DNA of 6,706 nucleotides from Oceanihabitans sp. (GTDB taxonomy: Bacteria; Bacteroidota; Bacteroidia; Flavobacteriales; Flavobacteriaceae): assembly GCA_018067265.1 (NCBI GenBank), contig JAGPUY010000204.1, positions 1 to 6,706 on the forward strand, read 5' to 3'. Numbering within the stretch: the stretch's first letter is position 1; the number at the start of each line of letters is the position of its first letter. Of the stretch, positions 1-5,790 are shown in pieces. The notes under the pieces were generated by a model that ran no database searches, was not told the DNA's origin, and was given only the letters and a program-made list of their open reading frames with translations. The position numbers and the translations under genes are program-made.

Positions 1-2
1 GC

Positions 3-314
3 AACCTCGATTTAATAAAAGAAAGCTATAAAGGTATTCGTCCGGCACCTGGCTATCCTGCTTGTCCAGATCATTTAGAAAAAAGAACGATATGGGAATT
101 GTTAGATGTAGACAATAGAATAGGCGTAGCACTTACTGAAAGTTTAGCCATGTGGCCAGCAGCAAGTGTCAGTGGTTATTATTTTGCGAATCCAGAAGCG
201 AAGTATTTTGGACTAGGAAAAATTAAAGAAGACCAGTTAGCAGATTACGCAAAGCGAAGAGCTATAGATTATGAAGAGGCAGAAAAATGGTTGAGTCCGA
301 ATGTAGCGGATTAA
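3..314 (+). CDS. metH: Methionine synthase, cobalamin-dependent, C-terminal fragment (5' end outside window)
   Basis: This is the last 103 codons of MetH, which transfers the methyl group of 5-methyl-THF to homocysteine through methylcobalamin in the cytoplasm. The visible part is the end of the AdoMet-binding reactivation domain. The hallmark RPAPGYPACPDH (window residues 13-24) matches the family's R-x-x-x-G-Y-x-x-C-P AdoMet-binding loop. It is followed by the conserved TESLAMWPAASVSGYYFANP stretch and the terminal block EEAEKWLSPNVAD. The reading frame is open to the left edge, so the start lies upstream; an internal TTG at 99 is not a real start. In many flavobacteria MetH is split into two proteins, and this would be the second (cobalamin/AdoMet) one, but the split cannot be judged here. 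The substrate-supplying metF follows in the same direction after 310 non-coding bases. Identification is certain; only gene extent is unknown. Confidence 0.95.
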   Translation, partial: NLDLIKESYKGIRPAPGYPACPDHLEKRTIWELLDVDNRIGVALTESLAMWPAASVSGYYFANPEAKYFGLGKIKEDQLADYAKRRAIDYEEAEKWLSPNVAD

Positions 315-341
315 AAATTCCTGCGCAGGCAGGAATCTCTT
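313..341 (-). repeat. Intergenic palindromic repeat, copy A
   Basis: Beginning at the metH stop codon, positions 317-324 (ATTCCTGC) and 329-336 (GCAGGAAT) form a perfect 8-bp stem with a 4-base loop. Read on the minus strand it is AAGAGA followed by TTCCTGCCTGCGCAGGAA. The same AAGAGATTCC head and 18-base stem-loop occur on the plus strand at 593-618 (copy B), with compensatory stem changes. A diverged third copy lies at 2739-2767. As RNA it could protect the metH mRNA 3' end, but no T-run follows, so it does not look like an intrinsic terminator on its own. Confidence 0.75.
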
Positions 342-344
342 AGC

Positions 345-366
345 AAACAGAAAGGGTTTTTTGTTT
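345..366 (+). terminator. Possible weak terminator after metH
   Basis: AAACAGAAA (345-353) can pair with TTTTTGTTT (358-366) around a GGGT loop, giving nine pairs with one G-U. The stem is almost all A-U and its 3' arm is itself the T-rich stretch, so it would be a weak terminator at best. It follows copy A of the palindromic repeat 31 bases after the metH stop. Confidence 0.3.
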
Positions 367-465
367 AGAAAACTGACCATAGCAAGTAGATGCGTTAGCG
401 ATTACTCATCCATATTATTAAGGAAGAAATCGTGATTGCTTCGCAGTTGCAGCGACATCCTTTTT

Positions 466-514
466 ATGTCAGTTCGAGTGATACGACTGAAGGAGTATTG
501 TATCGAGAACAAGT
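466..514 (+). repeat. Structured intergenic element, GTTCGAGTGATAC...GTATCGAGAAC
   Basis: Nested inverted repeats are visible: GTTC (472-475) with GAAC (507-510), GATAC (480-484) with GTATC (500-504), and ACT (486-488) with AGT (494-496) around a small loop. Together they make one interrupted hairpin of about 40 bases. From memory, sequences of the type GTCAGTTCGAGTGA...TATCGAGAAC are scattered between genes in many Flavobacteriaceae genomes. This looks like one such dispersed element, but there is no second copy in this window to prove it. Confidence 0.5.
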
Positions 515-518
515 GAAA

Positions 519-576
519 AGATATAGCGAAAAGCGCGACCATACGAAGCTTTAGCGAAGTATGGTAACGCCAAAAG
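519..576 (+). repeat. Structured intergenic element around ACCATAC...GTATGGT
   Basis: ACCATAC (538-544) pairs perfectly with GTATGGT (559-565), and GCG (535-537) with CGC (568-570) across a two-base AA bulge. This makes a 10-bp stem capped by a 14-base loop containing AAGCTT. It is preceded by AGATATAGCGAAAAGC and followed by AACGCCAAAAG. I recall similar arrangements (GATATAGCGGAAAGCCCGACC, variable hairpin, GGTAACGCCC) as common intergenic elements in flavobacterial genomes, with the stem sequence changing and the flanks staying. That comparison is from memory and not proven by this window. Confidence 0.5.
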
Positions 577-592
577 AAAAAAAAAGTTTAAT

Positions 593-620
593 TAAAGAGA
601 TTCCCGTTTTCGTGGGAAGT
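593..620 (+). repeat. Intergenic palindromic repeat, copy B, in the metF 5' region
   Basis: AAAGAGA is followed by TTCCCGTTTTCGTGGGAA (601-618). The stem TTCCCGT/GTGGGAA has five Watson-Crick and two G-U pairs around a TTTC loop. Position by position it matches copy A: the fifth stem pair is T-A in A and C-G in B, and the next two pairs are G-C and C-G in A but G-U and U-G in B. Pairing is thus kept while sequence drifts. The hairpin ends six bases before the metF ATG, so if transcribed it would sit where ribosomes bind and could influence metF translation; that effect is inferred. Confidence 0.7.
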
Positions 621-624
621 ACGT

Positions 625-1578
625 ATGAAAGTAACCGAACATATAAAAAACGCAAAAGGGGAAACGTTGTTTTCTTTTGAGATTATTCCGCCAAAAAAAG
701 GAAAAAATATTCAGGATTTATATGATAATATTGATCCTTTAATGGAATTTAAACCTCCTTTTATAGATGTTACTACGTCTAGAGAAGAGTACATTTATAT
801 AGAAAAACAAGGACTTTTAGATCGTAAAATCACAAGAATGCGTCCTGGAACTGTTGGTATTTGTGCTGCCATTAAACATAAATATGATGTAGATACGGTG
901 CCGCATGTATTGTGTGGTGGTTTTAGTAAAGAGGAAACTGAATATTTGTTGGTCGATTGTCATTATTTAGGAATCAATAATGTGATGGCTTTACGTGGCG
1001 ATGCGATGAGTCATCAAAAATATTTTGAAGCACAAAAAGGCGGACATAAATATGCTACGGATTTGGTGGCTCAAATTCAGAATTTGAATTGCGGACAATA
1101 TTTACACGATGTTTTGGAGGTGGATGATAAATCTGACTTTTGTATTGGTGTTGCTGGATATCCGGAAAAACATATTGAAGCACCTTCTTTACAAACCGAT
1201 TTAAAACGATTGAAAGAAAAGGTAGATGCAGGAGCAGATTATGTGGTGACGCAAATGTTTTTTGATAATCAGAAATATTTTCAGTTTGTGGAAGCTGCTA
1301 AAAAAGCAGGGATTCATGTGCCAATTATTCCGGGAATAAAACCCATTGCCGTACAAAGACACTTGCAACTATTACCTCAGGTTTTTAAAATAGATTTACC
1401 AGAAGATTTAATTCAATCGGTAGAGTCTTGTAAAGACAATAAGCAGGTGAGACAAGTGGGAATAGAGTGGGCCATTAAGCAATCTAAAGAGTTGCAAGAT
1501 GCTGGTGTTCCAGTGCTACATTTTTATTCTATGGGAAAAAGTGATAATATAAAAACGATTGCTTCGGCTTTATTTTAA
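625..1578 (+). CDS. metF: 5,10-methylenetetrahydrofolate reductase
   Basis: MetF is a cytoplasmic FAD enzyme that reduces 5,10-methylene-THF to 5-methyl-THF, the methyl donor for MetH encoded just upstream. The 317 residues are full length for the bacterial family, a single TIM barrel. Visible landmarks are FSFEIIPP (16-23), where E19 matches the catalytic acid of E. coli MetF; VPHVLCGG (92-99); NNVMALRGD (118-126), with D126 in the flavin-contacting loop; and YVVTQMFFD in the second half, the usual T-Q-x-x-F-D folate-side motif. The start MKVTEHIKNAKG is typical of flavobacterial MetF. No Shine-Dalgarno is evident, and a palindromic repeat ends six bases upstream. The next gene begins 31 bases downstream but has its own promoter-like box. 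The identification is firm. Confidence 0.96.
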   Translation: MKVTEHIKNAKGETLFSFEIIPPKKGKNIQDLYDNIDPLMEFKPPFIDVTTSREEYIYIEKQGLLDRKITRMRPGTVGICAAIKHKYDVDTVPHVLCGGFSKEETEYLLVDCHYLGINNVMALRGDAMSHQKYFEAQKGGHKYATDLVAQIQNLNCGQYLHDVLEVDDKSDFCIGVAGYPEKHIEAPSLQTDLKRLKEKVDAGADYVVTQMFFDNQKYFQFVEAAKKAGIHVPIIPGIKPIAVQRHLQLLPQVFKIDLPEDLIQSVESCKDNKQVRQVGIEWAIKQSKELQDAGVPVLHFYSMGKSDNIKTIASALF

Positions 1579-1592
1579 ATTTTCTATTTTTG
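1559..1592 (+). promoter_or_regulatory. Candidate Bacteroidota-type promoter for the acyloxyacyl hydrolase gene
   Basis: TATTTTTG at 1585-1592 fits the Bacteroidota -7 consensus TAnnTTTG exactly. A TTG at 1559-1561, inside the end of metF, lies 23 bases upstream and could be the -33 element. Transcription would start near 1598, leaving only about ten leader bases before the ATG at 1610. The same box occurs at a similar distance before gldA. Confidence 0.5.
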
Positions 1593-1609
1593 CGCTCTAA
1601 CTAAATTTA

Positions 1610-2704
1610 ATGAAGCGTTTATTACCCTACATTTTTTGCCTTTTTTGTGCTTGTGTTTTTTCGCAAGAAAAGAAGAATACCGATACCTATTTTGATGTAA
1701 ATTATTTTACAGGAAATATAGCTTTACATAACACCGATATTTCGCATTTAATTAAAGGACATCCAGAAGGGTTTATTTTAAGTTGGAATACCAAAACCTA
1801 TGGAGAAGAAGCTTGGCAACAACGCTACAATTATCCGGATTACGGATTTTCTCTAGCCTATCAAGATTTAAAGAATAGCGTGCTAGGTAATAATGTTTCT
1901 ATTTATGCACATTATAATTTTTACTTTTTAAAACGAAACCTCATGTTTCGAATTGGGCAAGGTTTAGCCTATACTTCTAATCCGTATGATAAAGTAGATA
2001 ATCCTAAAAATGTCGCTTTTGGTTCTAGTATTTTAAGTAGTACCTACGCGATGCTGAACTATAAAAAAGAACGCATTTTTGATCGGTTTGGTTTGCAGGC
2101 TGGAGTTTCCTTAATTCACTATTCTAATGCCAATGTAAAAGCACCAAATGCGAGTGTAAATACCATTGCTTTTAATGTTGGTGTGACCTATAGTTTAGAC
2201 CAAGAAGAAACGGAATACATCGATACGTTAACCAAAGAAAAATTTAAACAGCCTATAAAATATAATGTTGTTTTTAGAAGTGGTGTGAATGAAAGTGATG
2301 TTGTTGGTACTGGCCAGTTTCCTTTTTATATTCTTTCGGCTTATGCCGACAAACGTTTAAATCGTAAAAGTGCTATTCAATTAGGAACCGATGTTTTTTT
2401 CTCTACTTTTTTAAAGGAGCACATCAAATATAGAGCAGCTGCTTTTCCGGAAGAAGGAGAAGATGGTTCTGCAGACTACAAACGTGTTGGTGTTTTTGCT
2501 GGTCACGAGTTGTTTATCAACAAAATGTCTTTAGTCACACAGTTTGGTTACTATGTGTATTATCCTTATGATTTTGAAGGAAGAACCTATTTAAGAATTG
2601 GTTTAAAACGTTATTTTAGCGAAAAATGGTTTGCTGCATTAATGTTAAAATCTCACGGAGCAAAAGCGGAAGCTGTAGAACTTGGTGTTGGGATTAGATT
2701 GTAA
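1610..2704 (+). CDS. Acyloxyacyl hydrolase / PagL-like lipid A deacylase family, outer-membrane protein
   Basis: The 364-residue protein starts with a signal peptide (MKRLLPYIFCLFCACVFS, probable cleavage before Q19) and continues as a chain of amphipathic strands rich in Tyr and Phe, ending in LGVGIRL; that pattern is expected of an outer-membrane beta-barrel. Residues 161-192 contain GVSLIHYSNANVKAPNASVN. Its H170-x-S172-N-A and following P-N match the active-site signature of the PagL lipid A 3-O-deacylase family (H-x-S-N-A/G...P-N). PagL removes the 3-position acyl chain from lipid A in the outer membrane. The protein is clearly longer than Pseudomonas PagL, and the catalytic Glu cannot be fixed by eye, so substrate is uncertain. 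It has a good -7 box 18 bases upstream, and a DUF2807 lipoprotein follows in the same direction. It could instead be a non-enzymatic barrel that keeps the motif. Confidence 0.78.
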   Translation: MKRLLPYIFCLFCACVFSQEKKNTDTYFDVNYFTGNIALHNTDISHLIKGHPEGFILSWNTKTYGEEAWQQRYNYPDYGFSLAYQDLKNSVLGNNVSIYAHYNFYFLKRNLMFRIGQGLAYTSNPYDKVDNPKNVAFGSSILSSTYAMLNYKKERIFDRFGLQAGVSLIHYSNANVKAPNASVNTIAFNVGVTYSLDQEETEYIDTLTKEKFKQPIKYNVVFRSGVNESDVVGTGQFPFYILSAYADKRLNRKSAIQLGTDVFFSTFLKEHIKYRAAAFPEEGEDGSADYKRVGVFAGHELFINKMSLVTQFGYYVYYPYDFEGRTYLRIGLKRYFSEKWFAALMLKSHGAKAEAVELGVGIRL

Positions 2705-2738
2705 TAGGAAATATAAATATTCCATAATAGTATTAAAA

Positions 2739-2767
2739 ATAGATGCTGCGTCGCAGCGCAGCATGAC
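2739..2767 (+). repeat. Intergenic palindromic repeat, copy C, overlapping a false ATG
   Basis: AGATGCTGCG (2741-2750) and CGCAGCAT (2757-2764) make a perfect 8-bp stem ATGCTGCG/CGCAGCAT around TCGCAG. An inner palindrome CTGCGTCGCAG (2746-2756) allows an alternative fold. The architecture AGAT + six-base arm + loop + six-base arm + AT matches copies A and B, although the arm sequence differs. The element ends in ATGAC, which supplies an in-frame ATG at 2763 twelve bases before the more likely lipoprotein start at 2775. Confidence 0.6.
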
Positions 2768-2774
2768 ATTGAAA

Positions 2775-3521
2775 ATGAAAAACTACATATACATACTTAT
2801 TACATTATTGGTGTTTTCTTGTGATAGCGAGGATGCAAACGATTGCTTTCAAAAAACTGGAAAAATAGTGCAAGAGGAAGTAATGCTTTCTTCCTTTGAA
2901 AAAATTCTAGTGAATAGAGATGTAGAACTTATACTAAAACAAGGAATGACTTTTCAAGTCGTTATTGAAACTGGAGAGAATTTATTAAATGACGTAGAAG
3001 CAAAAGTGGTCACTAATGAATTACAGCTTACCGATACTAATACCTGTAACTACGTTCGGGATTATGGTATCACCAAAGTGTATGTAACCGCGCCAAATAT
3101 TACTGAAATTAGAAGCTCTACACAATATGATATTTCTAGTGATGGTATTTTAAACTATAATTCTTTGAAATTATTTTCGGATGATTTTACAACACCAGAA
3201 AACTTTACGGTTGGCGATTTTAGACTACAAGTAAATACGCAGAGCTTACGTATTGTAGGAAATAATATTTCTTCTTTTTATATTTCGGGTGTTACTCAAG
3301 ATTTATATGTTGGTTTTTTCTCCGGAACCGGACGTTTTGAAGGTGCAGATTTAATTGCCCAAGATGTGGATATTTACCATAGAGGAACGAATGACATTCT
3401 TGTTAATCCGCAAGCATCTATTACTGGAGAAATTAGAAGTACCGGAGATGTTATAGCGTATCACCAACCAGTATTGGTTACTGTGGAGGAGTTTTATAAC
3501 GGCCGATTGATTTTTGAGTAA
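2775..3521 (+). CDS. DUF2807 (head GIN domain) lipoprotein, probably envelope- or surface-anchored
   Basis: From ATG 2775 the 248-residue product begins MKNYIYILITLLVFSC, a lipoprotein signal peptide with lipobox VFSC, so C16 would be lipidated. The next residues DSEDAND are acidic and resemble the Asp/Glu-rich lipoprotein export signals that send Bacteroidota lipoproteins to the cell surface. The body (SSFEKILVNRDVELILKQG, then GENLLNDVEAKV and ELQL...) is the pattern of DUF2807, a repetitive beta-structure called a putative autotransporter adhesin head; no enzymatic role is known. The frame stays open up to 2682, but earlier starts (TTG 2682, ATG 2763) would put about 30 or 4 extra residues before the signal peptide and would translate through repeat copy C. 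The gene follows the PagL-like gene after 70 bases with no promoter box of its own, so co-transcription is plausible. Confidence 0.85.
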   Translation: MKNYIYILITLLVFSCDSEDANDCFQKTGKIVQEEVMLSSFEKILVNRDVELILKQGMTFQVVIETGENLLNDVEAKVVTNELQLTDTNTCNYVRDYGITKVYVTAPNITEIRSSTQYDISSDGILNYNSLKLFSDDFTTPENFTVGDFRLQVNTQSLRIVGNNISSFYISGVTQDLYVGFFSGTGRFEGADLIAQDVDIYHRGTNDILVNPQASITGEIRSTGDVIAYHQPVLVTVEEFYNGRLIFE

Positions 3522-3563
3522 AGCGGAATCTTATCCGTTATATATTAGGATTCAATCTTTTTT
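3522..3563. terminator. Possible weak bidirectional terminator between convergent genes
   Basis: The convergent stops are only about 30 bases apart. AGCGGA (3522-3527) can pair with TCCGTT (3534-3539, one G-U), or alternatively GAATC (3526-3530) with GATTC (3549-3553). A CTTTTTT run follows at 3557-3563 on the plus strand. Both stems are short, so this is a weak call, made partly because convergent genes need termination here. Confidence 0.3.
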
Positions 3564-4229
3564 AAAAACGATTAATTTTAATGCTTTTTCAGAATCCTCC
3601 AACACCAAAATTTTATAATTTTTCCATGCTATCGACAGTTCGCTTTTAGTAGGATCATTTAGAGAAGTAAATGAAAAAGTCTTCTGCTCCTTTTCTTCAG
3701 ACAATAAAACAGAATAGGTGTTAAATGCAGCTATTTGGTTTCCGTTTATATCTTCTGACCATTCTCCTATGCATTGATCAAACAGAATGCTCATGTTTTC
3801 AATAACCACAGTTTGACCAATATCCATAAAAAAAGCGCTTTCAAAATCTAATTTTTCGATAACCAATGCAACGTCTTCTTTGTGGATCTTTAAATTAAAA
3901 ACATAGTTGCCAAATGCTTTTGGGTAGTTTGTTTTTGGGTTATCCGTAGCGTCATCCTTGAACCAGAGATACGTGGTGTGTTTCTTATTGTTTTCCATTA
4001 TGTTCAACGCTAACTGAATATGCGGAGCGTTTTTATGTGTTGGCTTAGACTGAATAAATAGGTTGGTAGGCTCTATTTCTAATGTCTCTAAGTGGATGTT
4101 AGGGTTTTTCCCCACTTTTAACGGTACTATAATCACATTATTTATGGTATCCTTTTCGGATTGCGCATAGCCCTTTATTTGAATAAGTGCAAATAGTAAA
4201 ATCCATATATTCATTTCAATTATCTTCAT
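3552..4229 (-). CDS. Secreted protein of unknown function
   Basis: No family is recognised. The 225-residue product opens with a hydrophobic segment (MNIWILLFALIQIKGYA) that looks like a signal peptidase I signal, with cleavage after A22 before QSEKD, so the mature protein should be periplasmic or outer-membrane associated. The rest alternates short hydrophobic strands with polar turns and has a single Cys (in FDQCIGEWSEDINGNQ), suggesting a beta-rich soluble fold. Met6 (CAT at 4212-4214) is an equally plausible start and gives a tidier signal peptide; neither start has a visible Shine-Dalgarno. It begins 19 bases after the stop of the membrane-protein gene at 4620-4249, so the two are probably one transcript. 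It converges on the DUF2807 lipoprotein gene. Confidence 0.75.
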   Translation of the reverse strand: MKIIEMNIWILLFALIQIKGYAQSEKDTINNVIIVPLKVGKNPNIHLETLEIEPTNLFIQSKPTHKNAPHIQLALNIMENNKKHTTYLWFKDDATDNPKTNYPKAFGNYVFNLKIHKEDVALVIEKLDFESAFFMDIGQTVVIENMSILFDQCIGEWSEDINGNQIAAFNTYSVLLSEEKEQKTFSFTSLNDPTKSELSIAWKNYKILVLEDSEKALKLIVFKKD

Positions 4230-4248
4230 TAGGAGATGTGTTTTATTG

Positions 4249-4620
4249 TTAATAAAGGTGATTTAATTTAAATGTAGTCATAAAAATAAGCATGGCTATT
4301 GCTGCCAATATATGAAGCCAAAACCCAATATGATTGATGACTTTTACATAGGTTTTAGTATGAAAACCGATGATAGCATATAGCGCGAATATTAAAACAC
4401 ATGTTTCTAGACATAGTACAAATAATTCTATCAATTGGAATTGATGTTGTCTTATATGCGGCGTATCAATAATCCAAAAAACAAAGATTCCTATTACAAC
4501 AATCGCGTTTAAATAAGAAATAGATACTGTTGGTTTTTTTATTTTATAGCCAATGGTAATGGTTGCTAAATGACAAATCAAGATAATAACTAGTGCTACA
4601 CTTACAATGGTATCATTCAT
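4249..4620 (-). CDS. Small four-helix membrane protein of unknown function
   Basis: The 123-residue product has four predicted transmembrane helices at about residues 4-24, 34-51, 62-86 and 94-116, separated by short polar loops (KIKKP, DTPHIRQHQF, HTKTYVKVINH). Acidic residues E65 and E72 fall at the start and within helix 3, and several His residues lie near helix ends; this is noted without claiming metal or haem binding. I recognise no family. The gene precedes the secreted-protein gene at 4229 by 19 bases, which suggests a joint role in the envelope. A 129-base gap separates it from gldA upstream, with no clear terminator or TAnnTTTG box on the minus strand, so read-through from gldA is possible. 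Confidence 0.75.
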   Translation of the reverse strand: MNDTIVSVALVIILICHLATITIGYKIKKPTVSISYLNAIVVIGIFVFWIIDTPHIRQHQFQLIELFVLCLETCVLIFALYAIIGFHTKTYVKVINHIGFWLHILAAIAMLIFMTTFKLNHLY

Positions 4621-4749
4621 AATTATCCATTGGGATTTTTATTCTTTTTTAATTACAGCTAATGTGTTTCAAAGCAGCCTTCTTTTGTTACTTCTTCCAA
4701 TTCATTATGCTGTTGTGTAAAAGTATATAAGGTTTGTTTAATGCAACTA

Positions 4750-5643
4750 CTAACTAGTCAACTCTCTAAACAAACTCTCTAAACTCGCGTTTTTCTGGTT
4801 TAGTTGTAGAATCTTTAATTCATTATCATGTGCAAAATCAAATACATGAGATCGCATATCATCGGTAGTAGCAAAAGTAATTTCGTAAATAAAGTCATGC
4901 GTATTTTTTACACTTTTCACCTTTGGTAGTTTTAGTAAAAAAACATCTTCTACACGGTAATCAAATTCCACAATAACGACTTGTTCTTTTTCGGTACGTA
5001 ATTCCTTCAAGGTTTTATTCGCAACAATTTCTCCTTTGTTAATAATAATCACACGATCACACATCGCTTCTACTTCTTGCATAATATGTGTAGAAAGGAA
5101 AACGGTCTTTTCTTTACCAATATTTTTTATCAAGTTTCTAATGTCTACTAATTGATTTGGATCTAAACCTGTGGTTGGTTCGTCTAAAATTAAAACATCG
5201 GGATTATGTAAAAGCGCATTAGCCAAACCAACACGTTGTCTGTATCCTTTAGAAAGCTGTCCTATTTTTTTATGTGCTTCCGGTGTTAAGCCAGTAAGTG
5301 TAATAACTTCATCGATTCTACTTTTAGTAACACCATGTATTTGTGCATTAAAAGCAAGATATTCTCTAACGTATTGTTCTAAATACAACGGATTGTGTTC
5401 TGGCAAATAGCCAACACTTTGCTGTACTTGCTTGGTGTTCCTTTTTACATCATATCCGTTTACCTTTGCTTCTCCTTCTGTAGCATCTAAATAGGTGGTT
5501 AGAATTTTCATCATGGTAGATTTCCCTGCGCCATTCGGACCTAAAAAACCAACTATTTCTGGTTTGCTTACTTTAAAAGATATTTGGTTTAACGCTTTTT
5601 GCGTGCCATATACTTTAGAAATGTTTGTAACTTCAATAGACAT
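4750..5643 (-). CDS. gldA: Gliding-motility ABC transporter ATP-binding subunit GldA
   Basis: The 297-residue protein is a cytoplasmic ABC ATPase, full length for GldA. Motifs in order are Walker A GPNGAGKST (35-43), the Q-loop region GYLPEHNPLY (78-87, with Glu where many ABC proteins have Gln), signature LSKGYRQR (130-137), Walker B VLILDEP (150-156), D-loop GLDP (159-162) and switch His186 (STH). The C-terminal 75 residues are a variable tail ending in ASLESLFRELTS. The whole sequence closely resembles Flavobacterium johnsoniae GldA as I remember it. There GldA works with the membrane proteins GldF and GldG in an ABC complex needed for gliding, although some gliding Bacteroidota lack it. 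No gldF or gldG is present here, which fits their usual unlinked position. The Lys-Pro-Glu before IVGFLG replaces the more usual Lys-Gly-Glu. A generic ABC-2 ATPase is the alternative. Confidence 0.9.
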   Translation of the reverse strand: MSIEVTNISKVYGTQKALNQISFKVSKPEIVGFLGPNGAGKSTMMKILTTYLDATEGEAKVNGYDVKRNTKQVQQSVGYLPEHNPLYLEQYVREYLAFNAQIHGVTKSRIDEVITLTGLTPEAHKKIGQLSKGYRQRVGLANALLHNPDVLILDEPTTGLDPNQLVDIRNLIKNIGKEKTVFLSTHIMQEVEAMCDRVIIINKGEIVANKTLKELRTEKEQVVIVEFDYRVEDVFLLKLPKVKSVKNTHDFIYEITFATTDDMRSHVFDFAHDNELKILQLNQKNASLESLFRELTS

Positions 5644-5659
5644 AGATAAATAGTTTCTT

Positions 5660-5667
5660 CAAAAATA
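5660..5667 (-). promoter_or_regulatory. Candidate -7 promoter box for gldA
   Basis: Read on the minus strand this is TATTTTTG, an exact TAnnTTTG match and identical to the box before the gene at 1610. It ends 16 bases before the gldA ATG, so the leader would be very short. No convincing TTG -33 element is visible at the expected distance; the upstream sequence is nearly all A and T. Confidence 0.45.
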
Positions 5668-5750
5668 ATAGTAATTATATAATTTAATAGATTAATAACT
5701 ACTAAATCTTTAAAAATTAAAGGTAAAAGGCAAAAAACTATTTCAACAAT

Positions 5751-5780
5751 TTTGTTTATTCATATAATTAATTACTTTAG
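5751..5780 (+). promoter_or_regulatory. Candidate promoter of the pheA leader transcript
   Basis: TTTG at 5751-5754 and TACTTTAG at 5773-5780 are separated by 18 bases. They match the Bacteroidota -33 TTTG and -7 TAnnTTTG elements with one mismatch (A for T in the -7 box). Transcription would begin around 5785-5790, immediately before the leader-peptide ATG at 5791. An AT-only inverted repeat, CTTTAA/TTAAAG (5708-5713 with 5717-5722), lies about 30 bases upstream; its role, if any, is unknown. Confidence 0.5.
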
Positions 5781-5790
5781 CCATGTAATA

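Larger units (their letters stand above)
315..624. other. Non-coding metH-metF spacer made largely of inverted repeats
   Basis: This 310-base gap has no convincing reading frame on either strand. In order it contains repeat copy A (317-336), a weak hairpin with T-runs (345-366), a less structured stretch (367-440) with a small GATG/CATC inverted repeat (389-392 with 407-410), and a run of hairpins: GACAT/ATGTC at 454-470, a nested structure at 472-510, ACCATAC/GTATGGT at 538-565, and repeat copy B (593-618) ending six bases before the metF start. I found no TAnnTTTG promoter box close to metF and no SAM or cobalamin riboswitch core that I could recognise. metF may therefore be transcribed from metH or from a promoter I cannot see. 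Confidence 0.6.

Noticed and set aside
315..624. SAM or cobalamin riboswitch upstream of metF
   Set aside because: It was expected for methionine genes, but I could not find a recognisable riboswitch core. The visible hairpins look like dispersed repeats.
2682..2774. Upstream extension of the DUF2807 gene from TTG 2682
   Set aside because: It overlaps the end of the PagL-like gene and reads through the palindromic repeat. It would also bury the lipoprotein signal peptide about 30 residues inside the protein.
5171..5410. 79-codon plus-strand open frame inside gldA
   Set aside because: It is antisense to the signature and Walker B region of gldA, whose protein sequence is strongly conserved, so this is a shadow frame.
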